Part shown: one piece after another, positions 28,401-37,413 of the stretch
Layout: every line of letters starts with the position of its first letter
Position numbering within the stretch: position 1 is the stretch's first letter
From: SMWN01 sp965221455
Lineage (GTDB): Bacteria > Pseudomonadota > Gammaproteobacteria > Eutrophobiales > Eutrophobiaceae
Length of the DNA stretch: 64,000 nt
NCBI GenBank assembly: GCA_965221455.1
Contig: OZ244890.1
Location: forward strand, 1,426,001-1,490,000
Reading direction: 5' to 3'
Program-made: the position numbers and the translations under genes
The notes under the pieces: generated by a model
The model's database searches: none
Seen by the model: the letters and a program-made list of their open reading frames with translations, nothing else
What the model was told of the DNA's origin: nothing

Positions 28401-29384
28401 CATTTGAATATAGATGCCGAAGATATCAGGGGGGACATAAAAATTGGGGGTCTGGATTACAACACGCCAGTCGATATAAATATCCAAAGGCTTAGTCTTG
28501 CCAGAAATGAATCAGAAGATAACAACGAAAAAAATGAGATAACGCCCGATGTAATACCGCCACTTAGTATTGTAATATCAGATCTGAAGTATGACGATAT
28601 TGATTTTGGAGAAATGAGTCTTTCCACTTCCAGGACTAATAATGGTCTTTCCGTCGATAACATGAGTTTTAACAAATCTGACATGACAATTAATGGAAGT
28701 GGTGTATGGGAGACTATCGGGAACGAACAACATTCAGATTTTAGTTTTACACTCAATGCCGCATCAATGAAAACCATGTTGGAAACATTTAATTATGATG
28801 TTACGACAATTGAAAAGGGTAAAATAGATCTTGCGCTTGATGCCGAATGGCAAGGCGCGCCGATGGAATTCTCGCTCAGTGGTATCAAGGCGAATCTACA
28901 TATGAATATCGGAAAAGGCCGATTCACGGATATCGACCCATCGGCCGGGAGGCTTTTTGGCCTATTGAGCCTGCAAACTTTGCCAAGAAGACTTGCGCTG
29001 GATTTTTCCGACCTGTTTGGTAAAGGTCTTGCCTTTGATGACATTGAGGGCCACTTCGATATCGATAATGGCAATGCTCACACTAATAATCTGTTAATGT
29101 CAGGTCCTTCGGTAAATATTGGGATTTCCGGCAGGACAGGCCTTGCCAATCAGGACTATGACCAAATTGCAACAATTACACCAAAAATGTCTAATAGTTT
29201 GCCCGTGGCCAGCGCCTTGTTTGGACCTGTCGGTGTGGGTGTGGGTGCGGTGATGTATCTGGCTAGCGAAATTTTTCATTTTTTGCCAGGAAAAATTGAC
29301 ACCATACTACGCAAACAATATACCATCACGGGGTCATGGGATGACCCACAAATAACAAAGATAGAACGACAAGAAAAAAAATAA
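25500..29384 (+). CDS. yhdP: YhdP family AsmA-like protein
   Basis: A very long protein (1294 residues) with one N-terminal transmembrane helix (LYAFAFVVMASAIIITVVRL). A beta-rich periplasmic body follows, with the DUF3971/AsmA-like C-terminal region (GIKANLHMNIGKGRFTDIDP, GRLFGLLSLQTLPRRLALDF, GKGLAFDDIEGHFDI). YhdP, with TamB and YdbH, is known to bridge the envelope and move phospholipids to the outer membrane. ATG 25500 (MLKKLISRLYQF) is preferred over a TTG 24 nt upstream that overlaps rng. Gene order rng-yhdP is conserved. Confidence 0.93.
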   Translation: MLKKLISRLYQFTLYAFAFVVMASAIIITVVRLALPGIDGYRQQTQDWLSEYMNYPVVISNIDADWDSWNPNIQLHQISIFDPVSNEQILDVDSVLISINLVKSLVRNEITPEAITVSDLELALTRRHDGSITVAKDSSADIKDAHMSNDVLAKWFLAQKNMLIKKAQIRLFGMVQNDNPLLLSNASLQIKNNDYRTQIEGTAILPEFYGHMINFALDVHGNVLTPEWAGKVYVQGRDINILPLFAEVETLDAEKYEGKGDIKLWGTWNKAILRQVKGQVNLKEVKFENNDAGVYINNLAGDFYAIRRVDTGIEFMLDIEKLVTPNGVWPETAVSFKKIYDHESDKYRYIANASYLKLDDVDTFLKVFPDLSDKFLPIKDIEFTGNLQNSLIQYDPTLQPSENLYIESGFSQLGSQSSNHSLKIEGLSGYIEGTQRQGKLRLASSVVEVELNDVFARPLIFHELDTQLNWQFKNHNLLVSTHLLDTHTQDFNLQLKGDLTFYHDGKPPFVDMLLGLSNVQIDEAASYLPVNIPENFTHWLGKSLVSGEIPSAEFIFRGSIHDYPFRNNEGVFQGFIEIEEAILDYDPEWPDIDQLNAKLVVNGDTLNIEVNSGNIYDAEIIKGSVVVANLASSNPEKSIVINGHINGELEDVMLFIGNSPLHKNASLKDLPSLNIIGSMGLDLNLDIPLSSETISVSGSIDLQDALLDAEDMGMELADINGTIDFTQDSIFAAGINAHYFNHPVHITLESDHDSPLKSTLSGSADNRLISAQLVRSLPSLKSIQKEIERRITGKCLWQASIISPDSGGGLMSGKKLHITSSLEGLSVDLPAPFAKVTPRMPLELSIDFPEENKQKINIQYANILDGLIDISHINGEKSITTSLVFGDQDLGDKTVHGGRDNQFSITGEIDHLIASEWLNLISSNLDKNGLEDMDKSVYMDLQVGSLQLFNQTFSEVNLKLDNKNLDYHLNIDAEDIRGDIKIGGLDYNTPVDINIQRLSLARNESEDNNEKNEITPDVIPPLSIVISDLKYDDIDFGEMSLSTSRTNNGLSVDNMSFNKSDMTINGSGVWETIGNEQHSDFSFTLNAASMKTMLETFNYDVTTIEKGKIDLALDAEWQGAPMEFSLSGIKANLHMNIGKGRFTDIDPSAGRLFGLLSLQTLPRRLALDFSDLFGKGLAFDDIEGHFDIDNGNAHTNNLLMSGPSVNIGISGRTGLANQDYDQIATITPKMSNSLPVASALFGPVGVGVGAVMYLASEIFHFLPGKIDTILRKQYTITGSWDDPQITKIERQEKK

Positions 29385-29520
29385 TCAGGGTCAGGATTTC
29401 CGCGGATATGCAGAAATTAAAGAATGATGACCTTTTTAAACATGCGATACTCAATAAACAGTGCAACGGACAATCGTCTATAGCATTCTATAAATTATTT
29501 GATACCGGTTTGTATAAATC

Positions 29521-29994
29521 ATGCGTTGGAAACCTGATGTCACTGTTGCAGCTATTGCAGAACGTGATCAGAACTTTCTTTTGGTTGAGAAAAGCATAGA
29601 CGACCGTCTGGTCTTTAATCAGCCTGCAGATCATCTCGACAGGAATGAAAGTCTCGTTGATGCTGTAAAAAGGGAAGTTTTGGAAGAGACTGCATGGGAA
29701 TTTGCACCTCAATCTGTTGTTGGTATCTATCTCTATCCAAACCAACACAGTGATGTCACCTGTCTGCGCGTCTGTTTTTCCGGTAATTGCGATCACCATC
29801 ATCCTGAACAAGTGCTTGATGATGGCATTATTCAAGCTGTTTGGTTAAGTAAGGAAGATATACATCAAAATATAAAAAAAATGCGCAGCCCGATGGTATT
29901 GCAATGTATAAATGATTATCTTGCAGGGAAAACTTTCCCATTGAATCTGCTTTACCATCATTTACCTGATGCAACTCTATCCATAAATACATAA
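29521..29994 (+). CDS. nudJ: NUDIX hydrolase, NudJ-like
   Basis: A 157-residue NUDIX protein matching phosphatase NudJ (acts on thiamine pyrophosphates and nucleoside triphosphates). It has the start MRWKPDVTVAAIAERDQNFL, then VFNQPADHLDRNESLVDAV and KREVLEETAW. The metal-binding REVLEE core is intact. The glycine that normally opens the Nudix box (AGHLE in NudJ) is aspartate here (ADHLD), which may reduce activity. It precedes mnmA by 9 nt, a conserved gammaproteobacterial order. Confidence 0.87.
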   Translation: MRWKPDVTVAAIAERDQNFLLVEKSIDDRLVFNQPADHLDRNESLVDAVKREVLEETAWEFAPQSVVGIYLYPNQHSDVTCLRVCFSGNCDHHHPEQVLDDGIIQAVWLSKEDIHQNIKKMRSPMVLQCINDYLAGKTFPLNLLYHHLPDATLSINT

Positions 29995-30003
29995 ATCGGA
30001 ACC

Positions 30004-31089
30004 ATGCCTGGAGGAAAGGTTATCGTTGGTTTATCCGGTGGCGTTGATTCGTCGGTCACCGCTCTGCTTCTTAAAGAGCAAGGGTATACGGTAGAAGGTC
30101 TGTTTATGAAGAATTGGAAAGAACAGTTACCCGACGGTGGATGTATATGGGAAGCTGACGTTGAAGATGCAATGCAAGTCTCTGAGCAGCTTGAGATACC
30201 TGTCAACACGGTAGATCTTGCCCATGACTATTGGGAGAAGGTATTTAGTGGTTTTCTGCAGGAATATAAAAGTGGTCGCACCCCCAATCCGGATATTCTG
30301 TGCAATCAGGAAATTAAATTTAGCGCGTTTTTGACGCATGCAATCGACTTGGGTGCTGAAAAGATTGCGACCGGACATTACGCTCGTATCAAGGAAGAGA
30401 ATGGTTACTATCAATTAAGGAAGGGACTGGATAGTAATAAAGACCAAAGTTATTTTTTATGTCGCCTTAATCAAGAGCAATTGAAATCAAGTTTGCTCCC
30501 CATCGGAGATTTTGAAAAGCGCGAGGTTAGAGAGTTCGCCAGGAAGGCGGGATTCAAAACGCACAACAAAAAGGATAGCACAGGTATCTGTTTTATCGGC
30601 GAACGTCCTTTCAGAGAGTTTTTGTCACATTATATTCCTGAACAATCTGGCGACATACAAACGCCGGACGGTAAGGTGATCGGACAGCACAATGGTGTTT
30701 TTTACTATACACTGGGACAACGCCAGGGGCTTGGTATCGGTGGTGTTCAGGGTGCGATTGACTCTCCCTGGTATATCTACAGAAAAGACATCAAGAATAA
30801 TATTCTTTTTGCCGTCCAGGGACACGATCACGAACTCTTGTATAGCCAGGTATTAACCGTCTGCAATATCAATTGGGTTAGCGGCCTGGTACCCGGGATG
30901 CCTTTCAAGTGTACCGCCAAAACGCGTTACCGTCAGGCAAATCAGGTTTGCACAATCATACACGCCGAGAATGGCGATTATTCTGTCACTTTTGAAAATG
31001 CGCAGCGTGCAGTCACACCTGGTCAGTTTGTGGTGTTTTATGATGAAGATATTTGCTTGGGAGGTGGTATCATTGACACTACCTGCTAA
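30004..31089 (+). CDS. mnmA: tRNA-specific 2-thiouridylase MnmA
   Basis: MnmA installs the 2-thio group on U34 of tRNAs for Glu, Gln and Lys, using ATP and sulfur relayed by Tus proteins. The 361-residue protein has the PP-loop GLSGGVDSSVTALLLKEQGY near its N-terminus. The two catalytic cysteines are in TPNPDILCNQEIKF and DSTGICFIGERPFREFL. The hflD/purB genes that often follow are absent; acnB comes next after 256 nt. Confidence 0.96.
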   Translation: MPGGKVIVGLSGGVDSSVTALLLKEQGYTVEGLFMKNWKEQLPDGGCIWEADVEDAMQVSEQLEIPVNTVDLAHDYWEKVFSGFLQEYKSGRTPNPDILCNQEIKFSAFLTHAIDLGAEKIATGHYARIKEENGYYQLRKGLDSNKDQSYFLCRLNQEQLKSSLLPIGDFEKREVREFARKAGFKTHNKKDSTGICFIGERPFREFLSHYIPEQSGDIQTPDGKVIGQHNGVFYYTLGQRQGLGIGGVQGAIDSPWYIYRKDIKNNILFAVQGHDHELLYSQVLTVCNINWVSGLVPGMPFKCTAKTRYRQANQVCTIIHAENGDYSVTFENAQRAVTPGQFVVFYDEDICLGGGIIDTTC

Positions 31090-31345
31090 CATTCAACAAA
31101 TGTGTATATTTCCTCCCAAATGTTTCTATTTAACGCTTATTTCGCCTATTTTCACTATACTGAACTGAATTTCTATACTTTCATTCCCCGCAGCGCAGGT
31201 ATTTCTTGTATAATTCTCGGCCCACATTTAGCAGTGCGTTGTTATGCAGAAGCCAGGCGTACAATAGTGGAATTGTGATTCTCGGGTACGGCTAAATTGA
31301 TCGAAAAAATAAATTAAATCATTCAGGTTGAGGAGATAGGAAAAA

Positions 31346-33961
31346 GTGCTTGGTGCTTATCGTAAACATATAGATGAAAGATCTGTACAAGGAGTGGTGC
31401 CACAACCTTTGGATGCAGAACAAACATCCGCGTTAGTGGAATTGTTAAAGTCTCCTCCTGTCGGCGAAGAAGAATTTATTCTCGATCTCATCACCCACCG
31501 TGTACCCGCAGGTGTTGATCAGGCCGCTTATGTCAAAGCAGCGTTCTTGTCTGCTGTTAGCAAGGGTGAAGCGGAATCTCCATTGATTGATAAGGTAAAA
31601 GCAATCGAATTATTGGGTACGATGCTTGGGGGTTACAACATCGCACCAATGATTGATGCATTGGATGATGAAAAATTGGCAGCCACTGCGGTTGCAGGTT
31701 TGTCACACACATTGTTGATGTTTGATGCATTTTATGATGTTAGGGAAAAAATGGATGCAGGTAATACCTGCGCCAAACAAGTTATGGAATCCTGGGCGAA
31801 TGCCGAGTGGTTTACCGGCAAACCGGAACTGGCTGAAAAAATTACTGTTACAGTATTCAAGGTCACCGGAGAAACCAATACTGACGATCTTTCACCGGCC
31901 CCTGATGCATGGTCACGTCCTGACATTCCGTTACATGCACAAGCCATGCTGAAAATGGAACGTGAAGGTATTGCGCCGGATGAACCGGGCACTATCGGCC
32001 CGATCAAGCAAATACAAGCATTAAAGTTAAAGGGATACCCGCTCGTATATGTCGGTGATGTTGTGGGCACCGGTTCTTCGCGTAAATCAGCGACTAATTC
32101 GGTTTTGTGGCATATGGGGGAAGATATTCCGTTTGTGCCAAACAAGCGCACCGGAGGCTTTTGTCTCGGTGGCAAGATTGCCCCGATTTTTTTCAATACC
32201 ATGGAAGATTCAGGTGCACTGCCAATAGAGTGTGATGTATCCAGTCTGAAAATGGGAGATGTCATTGATATCTATCCCCATGAGGGTGTGATTAAACACC
32301 ATGACTCAGGGGACACCCTCTGCGAATTTTCCCTAAATACGGATGTTTTGCTGGATGAAGTTCAAGCTGGCGGCCGTATTCCATTAATTATCGGGCGCGG
32401 TCTGACTTCTCGTGCGCGTGAAGTGCTGTCGATGGAAGAAACTGATGTGTTTCGCAAACCCGTCCCTGCAAAAGATACGAGTAAAGGGTTCACTTTAGCC
32501 CAGAAAATGGTGGGTAAGGCCTGTGGTGTTCAAGGTATTCGTCCCGGGACTTATTGTGAACCGAAGATGACAACAGTGGGTTCGCAAGATACAACCGGAC
32601 CAATGACACGCGATGAACTCAAGGATCTTGCCTGCCTTGGATTCTCTGCTGATTTAACCCTGCAGTCTTTCTGTCATACAGCAGCTTATCCAAAACCCAT
32701 TGATGAAATAACCCATCACACCTTGCCGGACTTCATAATGACGCGTGGTGGCGTTTCCCTGCGTCCGGGCGATGGCATTATTCATTCATGGTTAAACCGT
32801 ATGCTACTGCCTGATACTGTCGGTACCGGTGGTGATTCACATACACGCTTCCCGATTGGCATTTCATTTCCGGCGGGATCAGGTTTGGTTGCGTTTGCTG
32901 CGGCAACCGGTGTCATGCCGCTGGATATGCCTGAATCGGTTTTGGTGCGTTTTAAAGGCGAATTGCAAGCGGGTGTTACCTTACGCGACTTAGTGAATGC
33001 GATTCCATTAAAAGCGATTGAGCTGGGTTTACTCACTGTTGCCAAAAAAGGCAAGATTAATGTATTTTCCGGGCGCATACTTGAAATTGAAGGTCTGCCG
33101 GATCTGAAAATTGAGCAGGCATTTGAATTGTCTGATGCCTCTGCAGAACGTTCTGCAGCCGGCTGTACCATCAAGCTGGATAAAGCCCCCATTATTGAAT
33201 ATCTCAATTCCAATATCACGATGCTGCGCTGGATGATCACCAACAATTATGGAGATGCCCGTACGCTTGAACGCCGTGCGCTGGCCATGGAAGCATGGAT
33301 TAGGGATCCGCAATTAATGGCAGCGGATGCAAATGCTGAATATGCAGAAATCATCGAGATTGATATTTCCGAAATCAAGGAACCGATTCTTGCCTGCCCG
33401 AACGATCCGGATGACGTTAAGACCCTGGCTGACGTTGCCGGTACTAAAGTGGATGAAGTTTTTCTTGGTTCCTGCATGACCAACATTGGTCACTTTCGTG
33501 CTGCCGGCAAGTTACTTGAACAGTATGGGGAAAAGATACCGACCAGGTTATGGGTCGCGCCGCCTACCAAAATGGATGAGAAGCAGCTTAAAGATGAAGG
33601 TTATTACGATATTTATGACGCAGTCGGCGTACGCACTGAAATGCCGGGTTGTTCCTTGTGTATGGGTAATCAGGCACGTGTTGAAGCCGAGTCTACAGTA
33701 GTCTCAACTTCAACACGTAACTTTCCGAATCGTCTGGGTGATGGTGCCAACGTCTATTTATCATCAGCAGAGATTGCTGCCGTGGTTGCAATCCTGGGAA
33801 AAATTCCAAACCACGAAGAATATATGCAATTCGCCAACAGGATTGATCCGATGGCTGATGATATTTACCGCTATCTAAATTTTAATGAGGTCGAAAATTA
33901 TCAAGAAGCCGCTTCCAAAGCAGCGGGCAAACTTGCTGAAATCCCGGTAAAATTGATATAG
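31346..33961 (+). CDS. acnB: Aconitate hydratase B
   Basis: AcnB isomerises citrate and isocitrate in the TCA cycle and, in many relatives, also 2-methylisocitrate. The 871-residue protein shows the AcnB domain order with the N-terminal HEAT-like part (MLGAYRKHIDERSVQG), the swivelling domain (VYVGDVVGTGSSRKSATNS) and [4Fe-4S] ligand cysteines in VFLGSCMTNIGHFRAAG and PGCSLCMGNQARVE. It starts with GTG 31346, preceded by GAGGAGATAGG. Its 3' end is duplicated at 35304-35414. Confidence 0.96.
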   Translation: MLGAYRKHIDERSVQGVVPQPLDAEQTSALVELLKSPPVGEEEFILDLITHRVPAGVDQAAYVKAAFLSAVSKGEAESPLIDKVKAIELLGTMLGGYNIAPMIDALDDEKLAATAVAGLSHTLLMFDAFYDVREKMDAGNTCAKQVMESWANAEWFTGKPELAEKITVTVFKVTGETNTDDLSPAPDAWSRPDIPLHAQAMLKMEREGIAPDEPGTIGPIKQIQALKLKGYPLVYVGDVVGTGSSRKSATNSVLWHMGEDIPFVPNKRTGGFCLGGKIAPIFFNTMEDSGALPIECDVSSLKMGDVIDIYPHEGVIKHHDSGDTLCEFSLNTDVLLDEVQAGGRIPLIIGRGLTSRAREVLSMEETDVFRKPVPAKDTSKGFTLAQKMVGKACGVQGIRPGTYCEPKMTTVGSQDTTGPMTRDELKDLACLGFSADLTLQSFCHTAAYPKPIDEITHHTLPDFIMTRGGVSLRPGDGIIHSWLNRMLLPDTVGTGGDSHTRFPIGISFPAGSGLVAFAAATGVMPLDMPESVLVRFKGELQAGVTLRDLVNAIPLKAIELGLLTVAKKGKINVFSGRILEIEGLPDLKIEQAFELSDASAERSAAGCTIKLDKAPIIEYLNSNITMLRWMITNNYGDARTLERRALAMEAWIRDPQLMAADANAEYAEIIEIDISEIKEPILACPNDPDDVKTLADVAGTKVDEVFLGSCMTNIGHFRAAGKLLEQYGEKIPTRLWVAPPTKMDEKQLKDEGYYDIYDAVGVRTEMPGCSLCMGNQARVEAESTVVSTSTRNFPNRLGDGANVYLSSAEIAAVVAILGKIPNHEEYMQFANRIDPMADDIYRYLNFNEVENYQEAASKAAGKLAEIPVKLI

Positions 33962-34028
33962 TAAACCGGGGGAACTTTAAGGTTACAATGGTTTCGATGA
34001 CACTTTTTCAGGCACAGGGAGATAATCA

Positions 34029-35096
34029 ATGCTTGCGTTAATAATGTCTGGCTTTCTATACACGATATCGAATGACGTTCTAAACAACTCGGTCATTTGA
34101 TTTTCCATTAACTCTGATGGAACACTGACTCATCTTGAGGGTTCACCTTTTTTAACTGAGGGACAAGGACAAGATTTAGCCACTCCCCGGTCTCAGGGAA
34201 TAGTGAGGGGTAATGAGCATTTCGTGGTGGCAGGGAATTTAGGTAGTAGCGATATAGCCGTTTTTCAAAGACAATCTAGCGGTAAACTCGAATTAATAGA
34301 GACTGTAAAATCTAGTGGTTTAAGGCCTGTCAGCCTGGATATCCTGGGTAGTAGACTTTTTGTATTGAGCCAGGGGAATCATGAAAATGCCGATATTGCA
34401 GCCAATATTTCTATCCTGGATTTAAATCCCCGGAGTTTCGGAAATATCTTGTATAGCCGGGATTTTCAATCCAAAGACGAATTTGTAGCAGATATACAGG
34501 TATCCCCTGATGGCAAACTGCTAAGTGTTTCTTCAGCCTTAAATCGTGACCGTATGAGTGGTTTTTCTCTCTTCCGCACCTATAAAATCGTGGGTGACGT
34601 TTTGGAGGAGATTAATAACAGTCCTTTCACCACAGAAATCGCCAGGCAAGGCTTCGGCTTTAGTTGGTTTTCTGATAGTCAGAGGGTAGTTACAAGCAAT
34701 CCCGGCAGACCTTCCCAAACACTTCTTATGTCCGTGGATGCCAATGATGGATCGCGAGTTTTATCATCTGTTAGTGGGGATTTCTCGTTCTGTTGGACGA
34801 CAGTATTGGATGATCAATTTATTCACGCCTCCGGGAGTGGCCGTATTTTTACGTTTTCTGTAAATAATAATCTTGAAAAACTCCAAACAATCTCTGCCAG
34901 GACGGCATCTTCTGAAAGAAGAGCCAATATCCGCGATATGGCATTATCACCGAATAAGCAATTCCTTTATGCTGTAGATACAGCGCATCAAAAAATACCG
35001 GGATATAGGGTATTGCCTGACGGTACATTGGAGGATCTGAATATTACCAACTTGAACATCACCTCGCACCCTTTCGGAATGCTGACTTTAAAATAA
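34029..35096 (+). pseudogene. Beta-propeller (YncE/lactonase-like) protein with in-frame TGA
   Basis: The frame starts at ATG 34029 behind CACAGGGAGA with MLALIMSGFLYTISNDVLNN. It meets a TGA at 34098-34100, then continues in the same frame (FSINSDGTLTHLEGSPFL) to 35096. Removing the stop gives a single roughly 355-residue protein of repeated propeller blades, such as DIQVSPDGKLLSVSSAL and DMALSPNKQFLYAVDTAHQK. Only 73 or fewer blade residues are lost if translation restarts at the GTG near 34203. Substrate unknown. A nonsense mutation is the simplest reading; a sequence error is possible. Confidence 0.7.
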
Positions 35097-35303
35097 ACCG
35101 AACCTGGTCGTTACAGATCATGGCAGTCTCAAACAGAAAATTAGTACTCACTCTGGCTATCCCTTGCCCAGGCGGCTATTTTTGTGAGCAAACAGGAATA
35201 TGCGGGATTTTGGATTCGATTTTTGGCAATGTTCATTGATGTCTGTGGTGATATGCAGCACCGCGTTGCCTGTTTCGTTATTCTTTAGCGTACGGGGAGG
35301 AAT

Positions 35304-35414
35304 ATGGTCGATGATATTTACCGATGTCTAAATTTTAATGAGGTCGAAAATTATCAGGAAGCCGCTTCCAGGGCAGCGGGCAAACTCGCGGAAATCCCCG
35401 TGAAAGTGGCATGA
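35304..35414 (+). pseudogene. Duplicated 3' end of acnB
   Basis: These 111 nt encode MVDDIYRCLNFNEVENYQEA followed by ASRAAGKLAEIPVKVA and a stop. This is nearly identical to the last 35 residues of AcnB (33852-33961), with about ten nucleotide differences. It begins at the Met codon matching an internal AcnB methionine and is preceded by GGGGAGG, so a 36-residue peptide could be made. It looks like the residue of a tandem duplication that now brackets the beta-propeller gene. Confidence 0.9.
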
Positions 35415-35472
35415 AAAGACAAATAACCAGAGACGGTGAATTGCACTTTTAGCGTGAGCTGCCAATGGTTAT

Positions 35473-35931
35473 TTAACAATTTTTTTCAATGTAATTTTTA
35501 TACTTTAATTCCTCTGCTTTACGTTCTTCGTCTGCATAAACTTTCGGGTTTGCCGGATCGTCTGTCTTTTTGTATAAATAACGTGAATCTTTATATATCT
35601 GATACCTTTCTTTTTTTTGTTCGCAAATTTCTCTTTGCTTATCCTCTTTCTCCTTCTTGCTTTTTTTTAATACATCTTTCTCCGCATGTTCATCCTCATA
35701 AACATTCAGTAATTTCTGTTGTTTTTCAAGTCTTTTTTCAACCAACGGATCCGATGTATGTGATTGCTTTTTGATTTTATCGGCATCAATTGACGCTGGT
35801 CTATCGCCATAAACCACTTTGCCATTTTCATCGACCCATTTATACATCTCTGCGTTTGCGCTGCATACGCAAAACAGAAGCAGGATTGCAACCGCAACAT
35901 TGTCAAGTTTTCGATCAACGCCTTTAAGCAA
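35473..35931 (-). CDS. DUF4124 domain periplasmic protein
   Basis: A 152-residue protein with a signal peptide (VAVAILLLFCVCSANA, cleavage after ANA). A DUF4124 motif follows immediately (EMYKWVDENGKVVYGDRP), then a long lysine/glutamate-rich helical tail (KKSKKEKEDKQREICEQKK). DUF4124 proteins are common in gammaproteobacteria and have no settled function. Transcribed away from icd. Confidence 0.8.
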   Translation of the reverse strand: MLKGVDRKLDNVAVAILLLFCVCSANAEMYKWVDENGKVVYGDRPASIDADKIKKQSHTSDPLVEKRLEKQQKLLNVYEDEHAEKDVLKKSKKEKEDKQREICEQKKERYQIYKDSRYLYKKTDDPANPKVYADEERKAEELKYKNYIEKNC

Positions 35932-36100
35932 GTTGTTTCTCCTGATTATCGTGTCAAAATTTAATTAATACTTATCTGAATTCCGCATTTTATAGTAGAC
36001 TCCGTTGCTGGATTAAGTCCATGTAATATCCGTCAAGGATGATGGCAAACCCTATTAAAACATATTTCCATTGTAATTTTGGATTCCGGGAGAGTTAAAT

Positions 36101-37396
36101 TTGGCTGTTGAAATCGATATTCCATCCGCAGGTGCAAAGATAACGATTGGCAAAGGTAAATTAAATGTACCTGATAATCCCGTAATCCCGTTCATTGAAG
36201 GTGATGGCATCGGTCCTGATATCTGGGCGGCGACGGTGCGAGTGCTTGATGCCGCCGTAGCTAAATCTTCACACGGGCAACGCAAGATTCATTGGGCGGA
36301 AGTCTATGCGGGGGAAAAAGCCAACCAACTGTGTGGTAGCTGGTTACCGGATGAAACTCTGGATACTTGTAGACAATACCTGATTGCAATTAAAGGTCCG
36401 CTGACTACACCGATTGGCGGCGGTATTCGCTCTCTTAATGTTGCGCTCAGACAAATCCTCGATCTATATGTCTGTCTCAGGCCGGTACGCTGGTATACCG
36501 ATGTGCCTTCACCAATTAAACATCCTGAACTGGTTGATATGGTGATATTCAGGGAAAACACCGAGGATATCTATGCCGGCATCGAGTTTGAAAGTGGTTC
36601 CGATGAGAACACCCGTTTTATGGAACTGTTTAAAGAGGCGTTTCCAAACCATTATCAAAGAATGCGTTTCCCCGAGTCATCCGGAATCGGTATCAAAACG
36701 ATATCAAAAGATGGTACCGAAAGACTGGTCAAGGCCGCGATCAGATATGCCATCGCCAATAATAGAAAAAGCGTTACTCTGGTGCATAAGGGCAATATTA
36801 TGAAATTTACCGAAGGTGCATTCAGAAACTGGGGTTATCAGCTTGCTGAAGCGGATTTTTCCGAACATACGTATACCTGGGAACAATGGGAACGAACTCA
36901 GGCTGAACATGGACTGGATGCCGCCGATAAAGAACAAAAAGATGCCCTGGATTCGGGGAAAATTCTGATCAAGGATGCCATTGCCGATATCACCTTGCAG
37001 CAGGTACTGACAAGACCCAGGGATTTTGATGTCATTGCAACCATGAATCTGAATGGTGATTATCTTTCAGATGCGCTGGCCGCACAGGTAGGGGGTATTG
37101 GTATTGCGCCTGGTGGCAATATTAACTATGAAACAGGACATGCGATATTCGAGGCCACTCACGGCACGGCACCAAAATATGCAAATCTTGATAAAGTGAA
37201 TCCCGGTTCCCTGATTCTATCGGGTGAAATGATGCTACGTTATCTGGGCTGGACTGATGCAGCTGATCTTGTCGTTAGCGCGATGGACACAACCATTGGT
37301 CAAGGAACTGTCACTTATGACTTTGCCAGAATGATGGATGATGCGACTGAAGTTAAATCCAGTGAGTTTGCTGATGCAATGATTTCCAACATGTAA
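36101..37396 (+). CDS. icd: NADP-dependent isocitrate dehydrogenase
   Basis: Icd oxidatively decarboxylates isocitrate to 2-oxoglutarate. The 431-residue protein has IPFIEGDGIGPDIW, the phosphorylatable serine at residue 111 in PIGGGIRSLNVALRQ (equivalent to E. coli Ser113), VTLVHKGNIMKFTEGAF and ATHGTAPKYANLDKVNPGS. Translation starts at TTG 36101, which follows CGGGAGAG; no ATG is available nearby. The next gene, aceK, encodes the kinase/phosphatase that switches this enzyme off to feed the glyoxylate shunt. Confidence 0.96.
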   Translation: MAVEIDIPSAGAKITIGKGKLNVPDNPVIPFIEGDGIGPDIWAATVRVLDAAVAKSSHGQRKIHWAEVYAGEKANQLCGSWLPDETLDTCRQYLIAIKGPLTTPIGGGIRSLNVALRQILDLYVCLRPVRWYTDVPSPIKHPELVDMVIFRENTEDIYAGIEFESGSDENTRFMELFKEAFPNHYQRMRFPESSGIGIKTISKDGTERLVKAAIRYAIANNRKSVTLVHKGNIMKFTEGAFRNWGYQLAEADFSEHTYTWEQWERTQAEHGLDAADKEQKDALDSGKILIKDAIADITLQQVLTRPRDFDVIATMNLNGDYLSDALAAQVGGIGIAPGGNINYETGHAIFEATHGTAPKYANLDKVNPGSLILSGEMMLRYLGWTDAADLVVSAMDTTIGQGTVTYDFARMMDDATEVKSSEFADAMISNM

Positions 37397-37413
37397 TGTG
37401 AGATTCTTCCACA

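Noticed and set aside
29408..29599. Short frame before nudJ
   Set aside because: It overlaps the real NUDIX gene in another frame, has no ribosome-binding site and matches no family.
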